A DNA stretch of 64,000 nt, from NCBI GenBank assembly GCA_017542475.1, contig JAFXXD010000014.1, forward strand, positions 1 to 64,000. Reading direction: 5' to 3'. Below, one piece after another: positions 49,866-58,256 of the stretch. The DNA is from Ruminococcus sp. GTDB taxonomy: Bacteria; Bacillota; Clostridia; Oscillospirales; Ruminococcaceae. Within the stretch, counting starts at the first letter, position 1, and the number at the start of each line of letters is the position of its first letter. The notes under the pieces are model-generated. The model was not told the origin of the DNA and searched no databases. It saw nothing but the letters and a program-made list of their open reading frames with translations. The position numbers were made by a program, and so were the translations under genes.

Positions 49866-50030
49866 TACCCGCCGAAAGCAGAGAAAGCCTTTTGTACAGA
49901 GTGAGCGAGCTTGCGAGCGGCAACGAAGTTCGGGGTCAGGGGAACTGTGTTCCCCTGCAGGGTCTGGGACAGAGTCCCAGCGGATTCCAAAGGCGGAGCC
50001 TTTGGCGGGTCAAGGGCAGAGCCCTTGTCT
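49866..50030. repeat. Family-2 modular hairpin repeat
   Basis: The core CCGAAAGCAGAGAAAGCC and GTGAGCGAGCTTGCGAG is followed by the modules GGGGAACTGTGTTCCCC, CTGGGACAGAGTCCCAG, CCAAAGGCGGAGCCTTTGG and AAGGGCAGAGCCCTT. It ends just before the metG promoter. Confidence 0.8.
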
Positions 50031-50036
50031 GAGCTC

Positions 50037-50065
50037 TTGCATTATCAGCAAATATGTGGTATAAT
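50037..50065 (+). promoter_or_regulatory. Promoter of metG
   Basis: TTGCAT (50037-50042), 17 bases, TATAAT (50060-50065). The leader of about 55 bases is too short for a T-box. Confidence 0.85.
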
Positions 50066-50123
50066 AAAAGATGACCTTTTCCTCACATTTGGGAGAAGGA
50101 AAAACGCAAAGGAGCGATCCAAT

Positions 50124-52112
50124 ATGTCAAAGAAATTCTACATCACGACCCCCATTTATTACCCGTCGGGCGACCCGCACATCGGTCACTGCTACACGAC
50201 GGTTGCGTGCGACTCGATAGCCCGCTACAAGCGAATGCAGGGGTACGACGTGATGTTCCTTACAGGCACGGACGAGCACGGCTTGAAGATAGAGCAGAAG
50301 GCGGCGGAGGCAGGCGTAACGCCGAAGGAGTACGTAGACGTCATCGTAGACAAGTTCAAGAAGCTGTGGAGCTATATGAACATCTCCTACGACCGCTATA
50401 TCCGCACAACTGACGATTACCACATAGAGAGCGTGCAGAAGATATTCAAGGCTCTCTATGATAAGGGATATATATACAAGGGCGAATATTCGGGCAAATA
50501 CTGCACACCCTGCGAGAGCTTCTGGACTGAGTCCCAGCTCGACGAGAACGGCTGCTGTCCCGAGTGCCACCGTCCCGTCAAGTTCGCGAAGGAGGAGGCG
50601 TACTTCTTCAAGATGTCGCCTTTTGCGGAGCGCATAGAGAAGCTGCTTATGGAGACAGACTACCTCCGCCCGAAGACGAGAGCTGTAGAGCTGGTAAACA
50701 ACTTCATCAAGCCCGGACTTGAAGACCTCTGCGTGTCGAGGACCTCCTTCACGTGGGGCATACCCGTATCGTTTGACGAAAAGCACGTAGTATACGTGTG
50801 GATAGATGCGCTCTCGAACTACATCACAGCGCTCGGCTACGAGAACGAGAGATACAGCGAATTCGAGAAGTTCTGGCCCGCCGACGTGCATATGGTAGCG
50901 AAGGACATTATGCGCTTCCACGCAATAATATGGCCTGCAATGCTTATGGCACTGGAGCTCCCGCTGCCGCAGCACCTCGCAGTACACGGCTGGATAACGA
51001 TGGCAGGCAAGAACGGCGAGAACGAGAAGATGAGCAAGTCGCTCGGCAACGTGGTAGACCCGTTCGTGCTCGGCGAGCGCTACGGACAGGACGCTATCCG
51101 CTACCACATTCTGCGTGAGATGGCTCTCGGAGCGGACAGCCTCTTCTCGAACGAGATAATGATAAACCGCATAAATTCCGACCTTGCGAACGGCTTCGGC
51201 AACCTTGTTTCGCGCACTGTGGCAATGGCGGACAAATACTTCGGCGGCACGCTCCCGACAGAGCGCGAGGGCGACGCTCTCGACGAGGAGTTCAAGGCAG
51301 TGGTTACGGGACTGCTTCCCGAGGTCGACAAGTACATCGACGAGACGAAGCTGAAGCAGGCACTCGAAGAGATATTCAAGGTCGTAGATCGCGCGAACAA
51401 GTACATCGACGAGACAGAGCCGTGGAAGCTCGGCAAGGACGAGACAAAGCGCGCAAGACTGGCGGCGGTGCTGTACAACCTGCTCGAAGCGATACGTATA
51501 ATATCGGCACTTCTCGCACCGTTTATGCCCACGGAAATGCCGAAGGTATGGGGACAGATAGGTGCGGCAGCCGAGGACGTGAAGTACGGGAACCTCGGCA
51601 GATTCGGCGTACTGCCCGCAGACGTGACGGTACACAAGGGCGAGATACTCTTCCCGCGAATCGACGTGGACAAGGAGATAGAGGAGCTCAACGACATTCT
51701 CAGAAGGAATATGGAGGCGGCGCAGGCTAAGCTCTCCGCAGAGGAGAAGGGCGATGCTCCCGCAGAGCCCGAGAAGATAGAGCTCGCACCCGAGATAACG
51801 ATAGACGACTTCGCGAAGGTAGAGATACGCGTAGCGAAGGTAACGGCTTGCGAGAGGGTGAAGAAGTCGGATAAGCTCCTGTGCTTACAGCTTGACGACG
51901 GCATGGGCGGACGTCAGGTAGTATCGGGAATAGCGCAGTATTACGCCCCCGAGGACCTTATCGGCAGGAAGCTCCAGTTGATAGCGAACCTCAAGCCCGT
52001 GAAGCTCCGCGGCGTGGACAGCAACGGAATGATATGCGCAGCGGACACTCCCGACGGCGTAAAGGTCATCTTCGTGGACGACTCCATCCCTGTAGGCTCA
52101 AAGATCAGATAA
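50124..52112 (+). CDS. metG: Methionyl-tRNA synthetase
   Basis: This 662-residue class I synthetase charges tRNA-Met. It has T-P-I-Y-Y-P-S-G-D-P-H-I-G-H, the C-T-P-C ... C-P-E-C zinc knuckle and K-M-S-K-S. A C-terminal EMAP/Trbp111-like tRNA-binding domain (about 555-662, V-E-I-R-V-A-K-V) completes it. The ATG at 50124 has AAAGGAG upstream. Confidence 0.97.
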   Translation: MSKKFYITTPIYYPSGDPHIGHCYTTVACDSIARYKRMQGYDVMFLTGTDEHGLKIEQKAAEAGVTPKEYVDVIVDKFKKLWSYMNISYDRYIRTTDDYHIESVQKIFKALYDKGYIYKGEYSGKYCTPCESFWTESQLDENGCCPECHRPVKFAKEEAYFFKMSPFAERIEKLLMETDYLRPKTRAVELVNNFIKPGLEDLCVSRTSFTWGIPVSFDEKHVVYVWIDALSNYITALGYENERYSEFEKFWPADVHMVAKDIMRFHAIIWPAMLMALELPLPQHLAVHGWITMAGKNGENEKMSKSLGNVVDPFVLGERYGQDAIRYHILREMALGADSLFSNEIMINRINSDLANGFGNLVSRTVAMADKYFGGTLPTEREGDALDEEFKAVVTGLLPEVDKYIDETKLKQALEEIFKVVDRANKYIDETEPWKLGKDETKRARLAAVLYNLLEAIRIISALLAPFMPTEMPKVWGQIGAAAEDVKYGNLGRFGVLPADVTVHKGEILFPRIDVDKEIEELNDILRRNMEAAQAKLSAEEKGDAPAEPEKIELAPEITIDDFAKVEIRVAKVTACERVKKSDKLLCLQLDDGMGGRQVVSGIAQYYAPEDLIGRKLQLIANLKPVKLRGVDSNGMICAADTPDGVKVIFVDDSIPVGSKIR

Positions 52113-52116
52113 AGCG

Positions 52117-52147
52117 AAAAGGCGGACCAAGCGGTTCGCCTTTTTTT
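52117..52147 (+). terminator. Terminator after metG
   Basis: Stem AAAAGGCGGACC/GGTTCGCCTTTT (one G-T pair) with an AAGC loop and T run. Confidence 0.9.
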
Positions 52148-52410
52148 GTAGGGGCGCATTCCGTGCGCCCGCCAATACACGCAGCAATTACCTGCAACTA
52201 AATGTAGGGGCGGTGTTCAGCCGCCTGCCAAATCCCGACAATTGGTAAGGCACGCGGTGAAAGACTAATGGTATGTACGGGTGAGCGAGCTTGCGAGCGA
52301 CTGCGTGAATACGGGGTCAGGGGAACTGTGTTCCCCTGCAGGGTCTGGGGCAGCGCCCCAGCAGAGTCCAGAGACAGAGTCTCTGGCGGGTCAAGGGCGG
52401 AGCCCTTGTT
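52147..52410. repeat. Repeat tract: two family-1 units, a family-3 fragment and a family-2 block
   Basis: Family-1 units at 52147-52173 and 52202-52228; a GTAAGGCACGCGG fragment of family 3 at about 52243-52256; a family-2 block from 52275 with the modules GGGGAACTGTGTTCCCC, GGGGCAGCGCCCC, CCAGAGACAGAGTCTCTGG and AAGGGCGGAGCCCTT. Short AACTCTTAG/GAGCTCTCC words follow. Confidence 0.75.
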
Positions 52411-52499
52411 CTGAACTCTTAGTTCTTATCTCTGAGCTCTCCGGCAGAGCGATATATACTATTATATATGCGAATATTCAAAAATAATCAAGATTTATA

Positions 52500-52528
52500 T
52501 TGACTTATTTTGACAATGGGTGTATAAT
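52500..52528 (+). promoter_or_regulatory. Promoter of serC
   Basis: TTGACT (52500-52505), 17 bases, TATAAT (52523-52528). Confidence 0.85.
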
Positions 52529-52578
52529 TAATCTGTATTGCAAATACTAACTTAAATATATATCTGGAGGTTTTTCTA

Positions 52579-53664
52579 ATGAGCAGAGTTTACAATTTCA
52601 GCGCAGGCCCCGCTGTACTTCCCGAGGAAGTTCTGAAGGAATGTGCAGAGGAAATGATGGATTACAAGGGCTGCGGAATGTCCGTAATGGAGATGTCGCA
52701 CCGCTCAAAGGTATATGACGAGATAATCAAGGAAGCAGAGAAGGATCTCCGCGACCTTATGAATATCCCCGACAACTACAAGGTAATATTCGCACAGGGC
52801 GGCGCTTCACTTGTATTCGCAGGCGTACCTATGAACCTGATGAAGAACAAGAAGGCAGCATACATAATCACAGGTCAGTGGGCGAAGAAGGCAGCACAGG
52901 AGGCTGAGAAGTACGGCGAGGTCGTAAGAGTGGCTTCATCTGCTGACAAGACCTTCTCCTATATCCCCGACTGCTCCGACCTCGACATCCCCGAGGACGT
53001 TGACTACGTATACATCTGCGAGAACAACACTATCTACGGTACAAAGTTCTGGGAGCTCCCCAATACAAAGGGACACGAGCTTGTAGCAGACGTAAGCTCC
53101 TGCTTCCTCTCGGAGCCCGTTGACGTAACAAAGTACGGCGTGATCTACGGCGGCGTGCAGAAGAATGTAGGACCTTCGGGCGTACAGATAATCATCGTTC
53201 GCGAGGACCTCATCGCAGACGGTCCCGCACTTTCAATCACACCTACAATGATGGACTGGAAGATACAGGCAGAGAACGAGAGCCTCTACAATACACCTCC
53301 CTGCTACGGCATCTATGTATGCGGCAAGGTATTCAAGTGGATAAAGAAGATGGGCGGACTTGAAGCAATGAAGGCTCACAACGAGAAGAAGGCAAAGATA
53401 CTGTACGATTTCCTCGACAGCAGCAAGATGTTCCACGGCACAGTCGAGAAGAAGGACAGAAGCCTTATGAACGTACCCTTCGTAACAGGCAACGAGGAGC
53501 TCGACAAGAAGTTCGTAGCCGAGTCTAAGGCAGCAGGCTTCGAGAACCTCAAGGGACACAGAACAGTCGGCGGTATGCGTGCTTCTATCTATAATGCAAT
53601 GCCTATCGAGGGCGTAGAGAAGCTCGTAGCCTTTATGAAGAAGTTCGAGGAAGAGAATTCATAA
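52579..53664 (+). CDS. serC: Phosphoserine aminotransferase
   Basis: This PLP enzyme makes 3-phosphoserine, the second step of serine synthesis. The 361 residues begin Y-N-F-S-A-G-P-A-V-L-P and have the PLP Lys in G-V-Q-K-N-V-G-P-S-G. GGAGG lies before the ATG. serA follows after a repeat block. Confidence 0.97.
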   Translation: MSRVYNFSAGPAVLPEEVLKECAEEMMDYKGCGMSVMEMSHRSKVYDEIIKEAEKDLRDLMNIPDNYKVIFAQGGASLVFAGVPMNLMKNKKAAYIITGQWAKKAAQEAEKYGEVVRVASSADKTFSYIPDCSDLDIPEDVDYVYICENNTIYGTKFWELPNTKGHELVADVSSCFLSEPVDVTKYGVIYGGVQKNVGPSGVQIIIVREDLIADGPALSITPTMMDWKIQAENESLYNTPPCYGIYVCGKVFKWIKKMGGLEAMKAHNEKKAKILYDFLDSSKMFHGTVEKKDRSLMNVPFVTGNEELDKKFVAESKAAGFENLKGHRTVGGMRASIYNAMPIEGVEKLVAFMKKFEEENS

Positions 53665-53666
53665 GC

Positions 53667-53903
53667 GGGGAGCCCCCGCGGGCAGTTCGCGCGGTCACTC
53701 GTAAACTCGTTTACTTAAACGGACGGCGGGTCTTTACCCGCGAGCCCTACCGAATCGAAACGGTATGAAATAACACTGTGTAGGGGCGGCGTTCCGCCGC
53801 CCGCCAAAACACCGACAAACCACATTCAACCGAATGTAGGGACGCGCATTGCGCGTCCGCAATTTCCTTGTTTATTCACGGACGACCGATGGTCGTCCCT
53901 ACA
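53667..53903. repeat. Family-3 repeat and three family-1 units between serC and serA
   Basis: The family-3 block starts three bases past the serC stop and ends near 53750. Family-1 units follow at 53780-53806, 53836-53861 and 53879-53903 (inverted). The last unit ends 25 bases before the serA start, so the tract lies inside the probable serC-serA transcript. Confidence 0.8.
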
Positions 53904-53927
53904 ATGATACTGAAAGAGGTAATGACA

Positions 53928-55091
53928 ATGTTCAACATACAGACACTCAATAAGATATCATCTGTCGGCACGGACGTCTTCGACAAGAGCAAGTATGCGA
54001 TCGCCGATGCTCCTGCAAATCCCGACGCAATAATGGTACGCTCTGCAAAGATGCACGATATGACATTCGGCGATAAGCTCATCGCTATCGCACGTGCAGG
54101 CGCAGGCGTAAACAATATCCCCGTAGACCGCTGCGCACAGGAGGGCATCTGCGTATTCAACACCCCCGGCGCAAACTCCAACGAAGTTAAGGAGCTCGCT
54201 ATCTGCGCACTTCTTCTCGCTTCGAGAAAGATAGTGGAGGCAGCTCAGTGGTCTGCTTCCCTCAAGGGCACAGAGGACGCTCCCAAGACAGTTGAGAGCG
54301 GCAAGAGCAAGTTTGCAGGTCCCGAGATAGCAGGCAAGACCCTCGGTATCATCGGACTCGGCGCTATCGGCGGCAAGATCGCGAACGCAGCAGAGGCTCT
54401 CGGAATGAAGGTCATCGGCTACGACCCCTACCTCTCGGTAGGTGCAGCTCTCCACCTCGAGCCCACAGTTGACGTCGTAAAGGACATCAACGACATCTAC
54501 AAGAACAGCGACTACATCACCATTCATATGCCCTACACACCTCAGACCAAGAACACCATCGACGCTGAACAGATAGCAATGATGAAGGACGGCGTCCGCC
54601 TCATCAACCTCGCACGCGGCGAGCTCATCAACAGCGAGGCAGTAGTTAAGGCAATTGCTGACGGCAAGGTAGCCAAGTACGTAACAGACTTCGCAGACGA
54701 CATCGTCCTCGGAGCAGAGAACGTAATCGTACTTCCCCATCTCGGTGCATCCACACCCGAGAGCGAGGACAACTGCGCAGTAATGGCAGCAGAGGAGCTC
54801 ATCGACTACCTCGAGAACGGCAACATCAGAAACAGCGTAAACTATCCTAACCTGTCGATGAACTGCACAGGCACGAAGATATGCGTTATCCACAAGAACG
54901 TTCCCACAACTATCGCATCTATCACATCGGCAGTCGGCAACGAGGGCATCAACATCGAGAATATGGCAAACGCGAGCAAGGGCGACTTCGCATACACAAT
55001 GCTCGACGTAACAGGCGAGGTACCCGCAAGTGTTGAGGGCAAGATAAACGCAGTAGACGGCGTTATCCGCGTAAGGGTCATCAACAAGTAA
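53928..55091 (+). CDS. serA: D-3-phosphoglycerate dehydrogenase
   Basis: It oxidises 3-phosphoglycerate, the first step of serine synthesis. The 387 residues hold the NAD motif G-L-G-A-I-G-G-K-I, the catalytic Arg in L-A-R-G-E, the His in P-H-L-G-A-S-T and a C-terminal ACT domain (about 315-387). The ATG at 53928 has AAAGAGG eight bases upstream; earlier ATGs lie in the repeat. Confidence 0.96.
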   Translation: MFNIQTLNKISSVGTDVFDKSKYAIADAPANPDAIMVRSAKMHDMTFGDKLIAIARAGAGVNNIPVDRCAQEGICVFNTPGANSNEVKELAICALLLASRKIVEAAQWSASLKGTEDAPKTVESGKSKFAGPEIAGKTLGIIGLGAIGGKIANAAEALGMKVIGYDPYLSVGAALHLEPTVDVVKDINDIYKNSDYITIHMPYTPQTKNTIDAEQIAMMKDGVRLINLARGELINSEAVVKAIADGKVAKYVTDFADDIVLGAENVIVLPHLGASTPESEDNCAVMAAEELIDYLENGNIRNSVNYPNLSMNCTGTKICVIHKNVPTTIASITSAVGNEGINIENMANASKGDFAYTMLDVTGEVPASVEGKINAVDGVIRVRVINK

Positions 55092-55109
55092 GCTCCGCAT
55101 AACAGATAC

Positions 55110-55138
55110 TTGACAAAATAGTATCGGTGTGCTATAAT
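55110..55138 (+). promoter_or_regulatory. Perfect consensus promoter of a short antisense-type RNA
   Basis: TTGACA (55110-55115), 17 bases, TATAAT (55133-55138). Only about 75 bases separate the start from a strong terminator, so the product is a short RNA. Confidence 0.88.
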
Positions 55139-55144
55139 ATGTAT

Positions 55145-55222
55145 GACCACGAAAGATGATATGTGGACATTGCTTCACGCAATAAAGAAATCCCGAGAGT
55201 GCCAGCTCTCGGGATTTTTTGT
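55145..55222 (+). ncRNA. Candidate type I antitoxin RNA (RNAII-like)
   Basis: The transcript would run from about 55145 to the T run at 55222. Bases 55155-55178 (GATGATATGT-GG-ACATTGCTTCAC) repeat bases 55302-55329 of the peptide gene in the same orientation. Since the peptide is encoded on the opposite strand, this RNA is complementary to the start-codon and ribosome-binding region of the peptide mRNA. This is the layout of the par antitoxin RNAII. The two RNAs also share the terminator. Confidence 0.75.
55188..55220. terminator. Bidirectional terminator shared by the two convergent RNAs
   Basis: A perfect 12-bp stem AAATCCCGAGAG/CTCTCGGGATTT with a 6-base loop has T-rich tails on both strands. 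Confidence 0.92.
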
Positions 55223-55234
55223 GCTTTTGTCGGG

Positions 55235-55321
55235 CTACTTCCTGTCAAGCCACTTGCAAATGTAGTAACCAGCTACACTCGCTGCGACAGAAATAACGAA
55301 TGATGATATGTAATAGAACAT
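55235..55321 (-). CDS. 28-residue hydrophobic peptide, probable type I toxin
   Basis: The peptide begins M-F-Y-Y-I-S-S-F-V-I-S-V, continues through a small-residue hydrophobic stretch and ends Y-Y-I-C-K-W-L-D-R-K. That is one membrane helix plus a short charged tail, the form of Fst/Ldr-type toxins. AAGGAGGTG (55327-55335, minus) is a near-perfect ribosome-binding site, and a strong promoter lies at 55361-55389. The start region is complementary to the short RNA at 55145-55222. Exact family membership is not proven. Confidence 0.78.
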   Translation of the reverse strand: MFYYISSFVISVAASVAGYYICKWLDRK

Positions 55322-55360
55322 TGCCTCACCTCCTTCCTGACGGAAGAAGCCGACAAGCCC

Positions 55361-55389
55361 ATAATAGCATTTATGGCGGAAAATGTCAA
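55361..55389 (-). promoter_or_regulatory. Promoter of the toxin-like peptide
   Basis: On the minus strand TTGACA (55384-55389), 17 bases, TATTAT (55361-55366). Transcription would start near 55354, giving a leader of about 33 bases. Confidence 0.85.
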
Positions 55390-55391
55390 TA

Positions 55392-55420
55392 TTGCCAAAT
55401 ATTTAGTTAATATATATAAT
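55392..55420 (+). promoter_or_regulatory. Promoter of the mini-dockerin gene
   Basis: TTGCCA (55392-55397), 17 bases, TATAAT (55415-55420). It is divergent from, and only a few bases apart from, the toxin promoter. Confidence 0.75.
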
Positions 55421-55484
55421 GTTTGTTGACAAACAAAATAGGCAGGGCAACAATAATAGTATAAAAAACAATGGAGGTAAAACC

Positions 55485-55697
55485 ATGGACATAAAACGCA
55501 AAATTGCAGGAATAACAGCGCTGTGTCTGGCATTTACGGCGGGCGCGGCAGTATCGCCGAGGCTCACGCGCGCGGCGGGCGTGTTCAGAGACATCAATGG
55601 CGATGGCTACGTAAACGCGAAGGACGCGTCGGTGATACTGGGCTATGTTGTTCTGAATTATGTGCTAAAAAACAAACAGGAAGAGACCTCGAAATGA
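55485..55697 (+). CDS. Secreted mini-protein with a single dockerin repeat
   Basis: This 70-residue protein has a signal peptide (about 1-31, K-R-K then a hydrophobic core) and one calcium-loop/helix repeat, F-R-D-I-N-G-D-G-Y-V-N-A-K-D-A-S-V-I-L. This is half of a normal dockerin, which has two. The loop matches the D-A-K-D-A-S type of the WG-repeat protein at 36726. The rest is a short charged tail. GGAGG precedes the ATG. It may bind a cohesin weakly, pair with itself, or be a remnant of a longer gene. Confidence 0.8.
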   Translation: MDIKRKIAGITALCLAFTAGAAVSPRLTRAAGVFRDINGDGYVNAKDASVILGYVVLNYVLKNKQEETSK

Positions 55698-55717
55698 AGT
55701 TCCTTCCTGTTTTGCTT
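55674..55717 (+). terminator. Terminator-like hairpin at the end of the mini-dockerin gene
   Basis: AAACAGGAAG (55674-55683) pairs with CTTCCTGTTT (about 55704-55713) and overlaps the stop codon. The T run is short, so it may work together with the next hairpin. Confidence 0.5.
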
Positions 55718-55720
55718 ATA

Positions 55721-55800
55721 GCCGCTGTATAGGTCTTTCATATTAGTTCTTGGAAAACTTCTATATGAGTACCGACCTATACGTCCGCGGCATTTTTGTT
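55721..55800 (+). terminator. Long imperfect hairpin followed by a T run
   Basis: GCCGC-TGTATAGGTC (55721-55735) pairs with GACCTATACG-GCGGC (55775-55791). An inner TCATATTAG/CTATATGA stem lies inside and ATTTTTGTTT follows. It is either a terminator for the mini-dockerin gene or the 3' end of a small RNA. Confidence 0.5.
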
Positions 55801-55852
55801 TGTCCCCCTCCGCCTTGAAATATGAACAAATTGTAAACAATCCCCGTCAGAC

Positions 55853-55881
55853 TTGACTTGCAGTCAGAAAAGGACTATACT
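55853..55881 (+). promoter_or_regulatory. Promoter of htpG
   Basis: TTGACT (55853-55858), 17 bases, TATACT (55876-55881). Confidence 0.88.
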
Positions 55882-55885
55882 ATAT

Positions 55886-55912
55886 TTAGCACTCGAACAC
55901 GGCGAGTGCTAA
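55886..55912 (+). promoter_or_regulatory. CIRCE operator (HrcA site) before htpG
   Basis: TTAGCACTC-N9-GAGTGCTAA is a perfect CIRCE element. It lies over the transcription start of htpG, so HrcA should repress this gene. Confidence 0.97.
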
Positions 55913-55948
55913 TCTGTTTCAATCATAACTCTAAAGGAGATGTTCATA

Positions 55949-57853
55949 ATGGGCACAAAGAAGTTCAAGGCGGAATCGAAGCGCCTGCTCGAAATGATGA
56001 TACACTCGATATACACGCACAAGGAGATATTCCTGCGCGAGCTGATATCGAACGCGAGCGACGCGATAGACAAGCTTTATTTCAAGTCGCTGACTGACGA
56101 CAAGGTGGGACTTAGCAAGGACGACTTCGCGATATGGATAGACACGGACAAGGAAGCCCGCACGCTGAAAATCACGGATAACGGCATAGGAATGACTGAG
56201 GAGGAGCTCGAGAACAACCTCGGCACTATCGCCAACAGCGGCTCATTCAAGTTCAAGACGGAGAACAAGCTCGAAGAGGACAACCAGATAATCGGACAGT
56301 TCGGCGTTGGCTTCTATTCGGCATTTATGGTAGCCAAGAAGGTGACCGTTATATCCAAGGCATACGGCAGCGACAAGGCATACCGCTGGGAGAGCGAGGG
56401 CGTAGACGGCTACACTATCACCGAGGACGAGAAGGAGAGCGTGGGTACGGTAATCATACTCGAAATGCTCGACGACACCGACGACGAGAAGTACGGCGAA
56501 TTCCTCGACGAGTACCGCATAAAGGGGCTTATCAAGAAGTATTCGGACTACATCCGCTTCCCCATCAAGATGAAGGTACAGCACAGCCGCCCTGTCGAGC
56601 AGTCCGAGGAGGACAAGGCAGCGAACAAGCCTGTCGAGTACGAGGACTACATCGAGATAGAGACGCTCAACAGTATGGTACCGCTGTGGAAGAAGAGCAA
56701 GTCCGAGCTGAAAGAGGAGGACTACAAGCACTTCTACACGGAGAAATTCTACGATTACAACGAGCCGCTGAAATACGCGCACGTAAAGAACGAGGGCGTG
56801 CCGAGCTACAACGCGCTGCTCTATATACCGTCGAAAGCCCCGTTCGACTACTACTCGAAGGAATACGAGAAGGGCTTGCAGCTCTACTCAAACGGCGTGC
56901 TGATAATGGACAAGTGCGCTGACCTTCTCCCCGACTATTTCAGCTTTGTAAAGGGACTTGTAGACAGCGAGGACTTGTCGCTGAACATCTCGCGTGAGAT
57001 GCTCCAGCACGACCGCCAGTTAAAGGTCATCGCGAAGAGCATCGAGAAGACGATAAGCTCCGAGCTCAAGAAAATGCTCAAGAACGAGCGCGAGAAGTAC
57101 GAGGAGTTCTGGAAAGCGTTCGGAATGCAGGTCAAGTACGGCGTTTACAGCGAATTCGGAATGAACAAGGAGAAGCTTCAGGACCTGCTTCTGTTCACGT
57201 CCTCGAAGGACAACAAGCTCGTCACCCTTGACGAGTACGTAACAGGAATGCGCGAGGAGCAGAAGTACATCTACTACGCAACAGGCGAGAGCGCAGCCCG
57301 CATAGAGCAGCTCCCGCAGACCGAGCTCGTGAAGGACAACGGCTTCGAGATACTCTACCTGACGGACAACATCGACGAGTTCGCGATAAAGGTCATCAAC
57401 AAGTACAAGGACAAGGAGTTCAAGAACGTCTCCGCAGACGACCTCGGACTTGAGACCCCCGAGAAGAAGGAGGAGCTCAAGGCGAAGGAGGAGGAGAGCG
57501 CTGATATGCTCGGCGAGCTCGCAAAGGCACTCGACGGCAAGGTAACGAAGGTAGTCCTCTCGCAGAGGCTGAAATCCCACCCTGTATGCCTTACGAGCGA
57601 GGGCGAGATAACGCTTGAAATGGAGAAGGTGCTGAACTCCATGCCGACCGACCAGCAGGTACACGCCCAGCGCGTGCTTGAGATAAACCCCGAGCACGAG
57701 ATATACGGCAAGCTGAAAGCAATAGCGGACGCAGGCGACAGTGACAAGCTGACGAAGTACGCGAAGCTGCTGTACACACAGGCGCTGATGATAGAGGGAA
57801 TGCCGATAGACAACCCTGTCGAGTTCTCGAACCTCGTCTGCGAACTAATGTAA
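55949..57853 (+). CDS. htpG: Hsp90-family chaperone HtpG
   Basis: This 634-residue ATP-dependent chaperone has the GHKL ATPase motifs [18 protein letters not shown] and G-Q-F-G-V-G-F-Y-S. The middle and C-terminal dimerisation domains are complete. The ATG at 55949 has AAAGGAG at good spacing; an earlier ATG at 55940 is too close to it. A perfect CIRCE box shows HrcA control, unlike B. subtilis htpG. Confidence 0.97.
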   Translation: MGTKKFKAESKRLLEMMIHSIYTHKEIFLRELISNASDAIDKLYFKSLTDDKVGLSKDDFAIWIDTDKEARTLKITDNGIGMTEEELENNLGTIANSGSFKFKTENKLEEDNQIIGQFGVGFYSAFMVAKKVTVISKAYGSDKAYRWESEGVDGYTITEDEKESVGTVIILEMLDDTDDEKYGEFLDEYRIKGLIKKYSDYIRFPIKMKVQHSRPVEQSEEDKAANKPVEYEDYIEIETLNSMVPLWKKSKSELKEEDYKHFYTEKFYDYNEPLKYAHVKNEGVPSYNALLYIPSKAPFDYYSKEYEKGLQLYSNGVLIMDKCADLLPDYFSFVKGLVDSEDLSLNISREMLQHDRQLKVIAKSIEKTISSELKKMLKNEREKYEEFWKAFGMQVKYGVYSEFGMNKEKLQDLLLFTSSKDNKLVTLDEYVTGMREEQKYIYYATGESAARIEQLPQTELVKDNGFEILYLTDNIDEFAIKVINKYKDKEFKNVSADDLGLETPEKKEELKAKEEESADMLGELAKALDGKVTKVVLSQRLKSHPVCLTSEGEITLEMEKVLNSMPTDQQVHAQRVLEINPEHEIYGKLKAIADAGDSDKLTKYAKLLYTQALMIEGMPIDNPVEFSNLVCELM

Positions 57854-57854
57854 G

Positions 57855-58087
57855 CGGCGGGGAGCCCCCGCGGGCGATTCGCGCGGACACTCGTAAACTC
57901 GTTCACCTGTGTAGACCGCGGGTCTTTTCCCGCGAGCCTTACCGACCGTAGGGGCGGATATTATCCGCCCGCACCTTTTCGTACATCTTGCGGCTGCATT
58001 CTGTAGGGGGCGGCGTCCCGCCGCCCGCCAATTCCGAGACATACACACGGCAACCAACTGTAGGGAACGCCGCCCTCGGCGTCCCGC
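57855..58087. repeat. Family-3 repeat and three family-1 units after htpG
   Basis: The family-3 block begins directly after the htpG stop and ends near 57945. Family-1 units follow at about 57949-57973, 58001-58029 and 58060-58087. No separate htpG terminator is seen, so these hairpins may end or stabilise the mRNA. Confidence 0.8.
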
Positions 58088-58221
58088 AAATCCCCGCGAC
58101 AGCTACTGCTATGCAAGGCGGGGAAAACAGTTGTATTGTGAACATTGCCGCAAGGCACGGCTGTAGAATTAGTAAATATGCCAAAAAATCCTATATAAAA
58201 ATGTTTTTTTGAGGATTTCAC

Positions 58222-58250
58222 TTGACGAAAAGTCATATTTGCGGTATAAT
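58222..58250 (+). promoter_or_regulatory. Promoter of a candidate small RNA
   Basis: TTGACG (58222-58227), 17 bases, TATAAT (58245-58250). No gene of credible length follows before the terminator at 58345. Confidence 0.8.
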
Positions 58251-58256
58251 AACAAC

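Noticed and set aside
49822..50064. Frame between the TtcA-like gene and metG
   Set aside because: It is encoded wholly by the family-2 repeat.
50127..51635. Long open frame on the minus strand opposite metG
   Set aside because: Antisense shadow of a clear synthetase gene; composition is low-complexity and lacks a start site.
53958..55178. Open frame on the minus strand opposite serA
   Set aside because: Cys-rich shadow frame of serA with no homology signal.
55143..55265. Forty-codon frame on the plus strand inside the antitoxin RNA
   Set aside because: The first ATG would lie at or before the transcription start, there is no ribosome-binding site, and it runs through the terminator.
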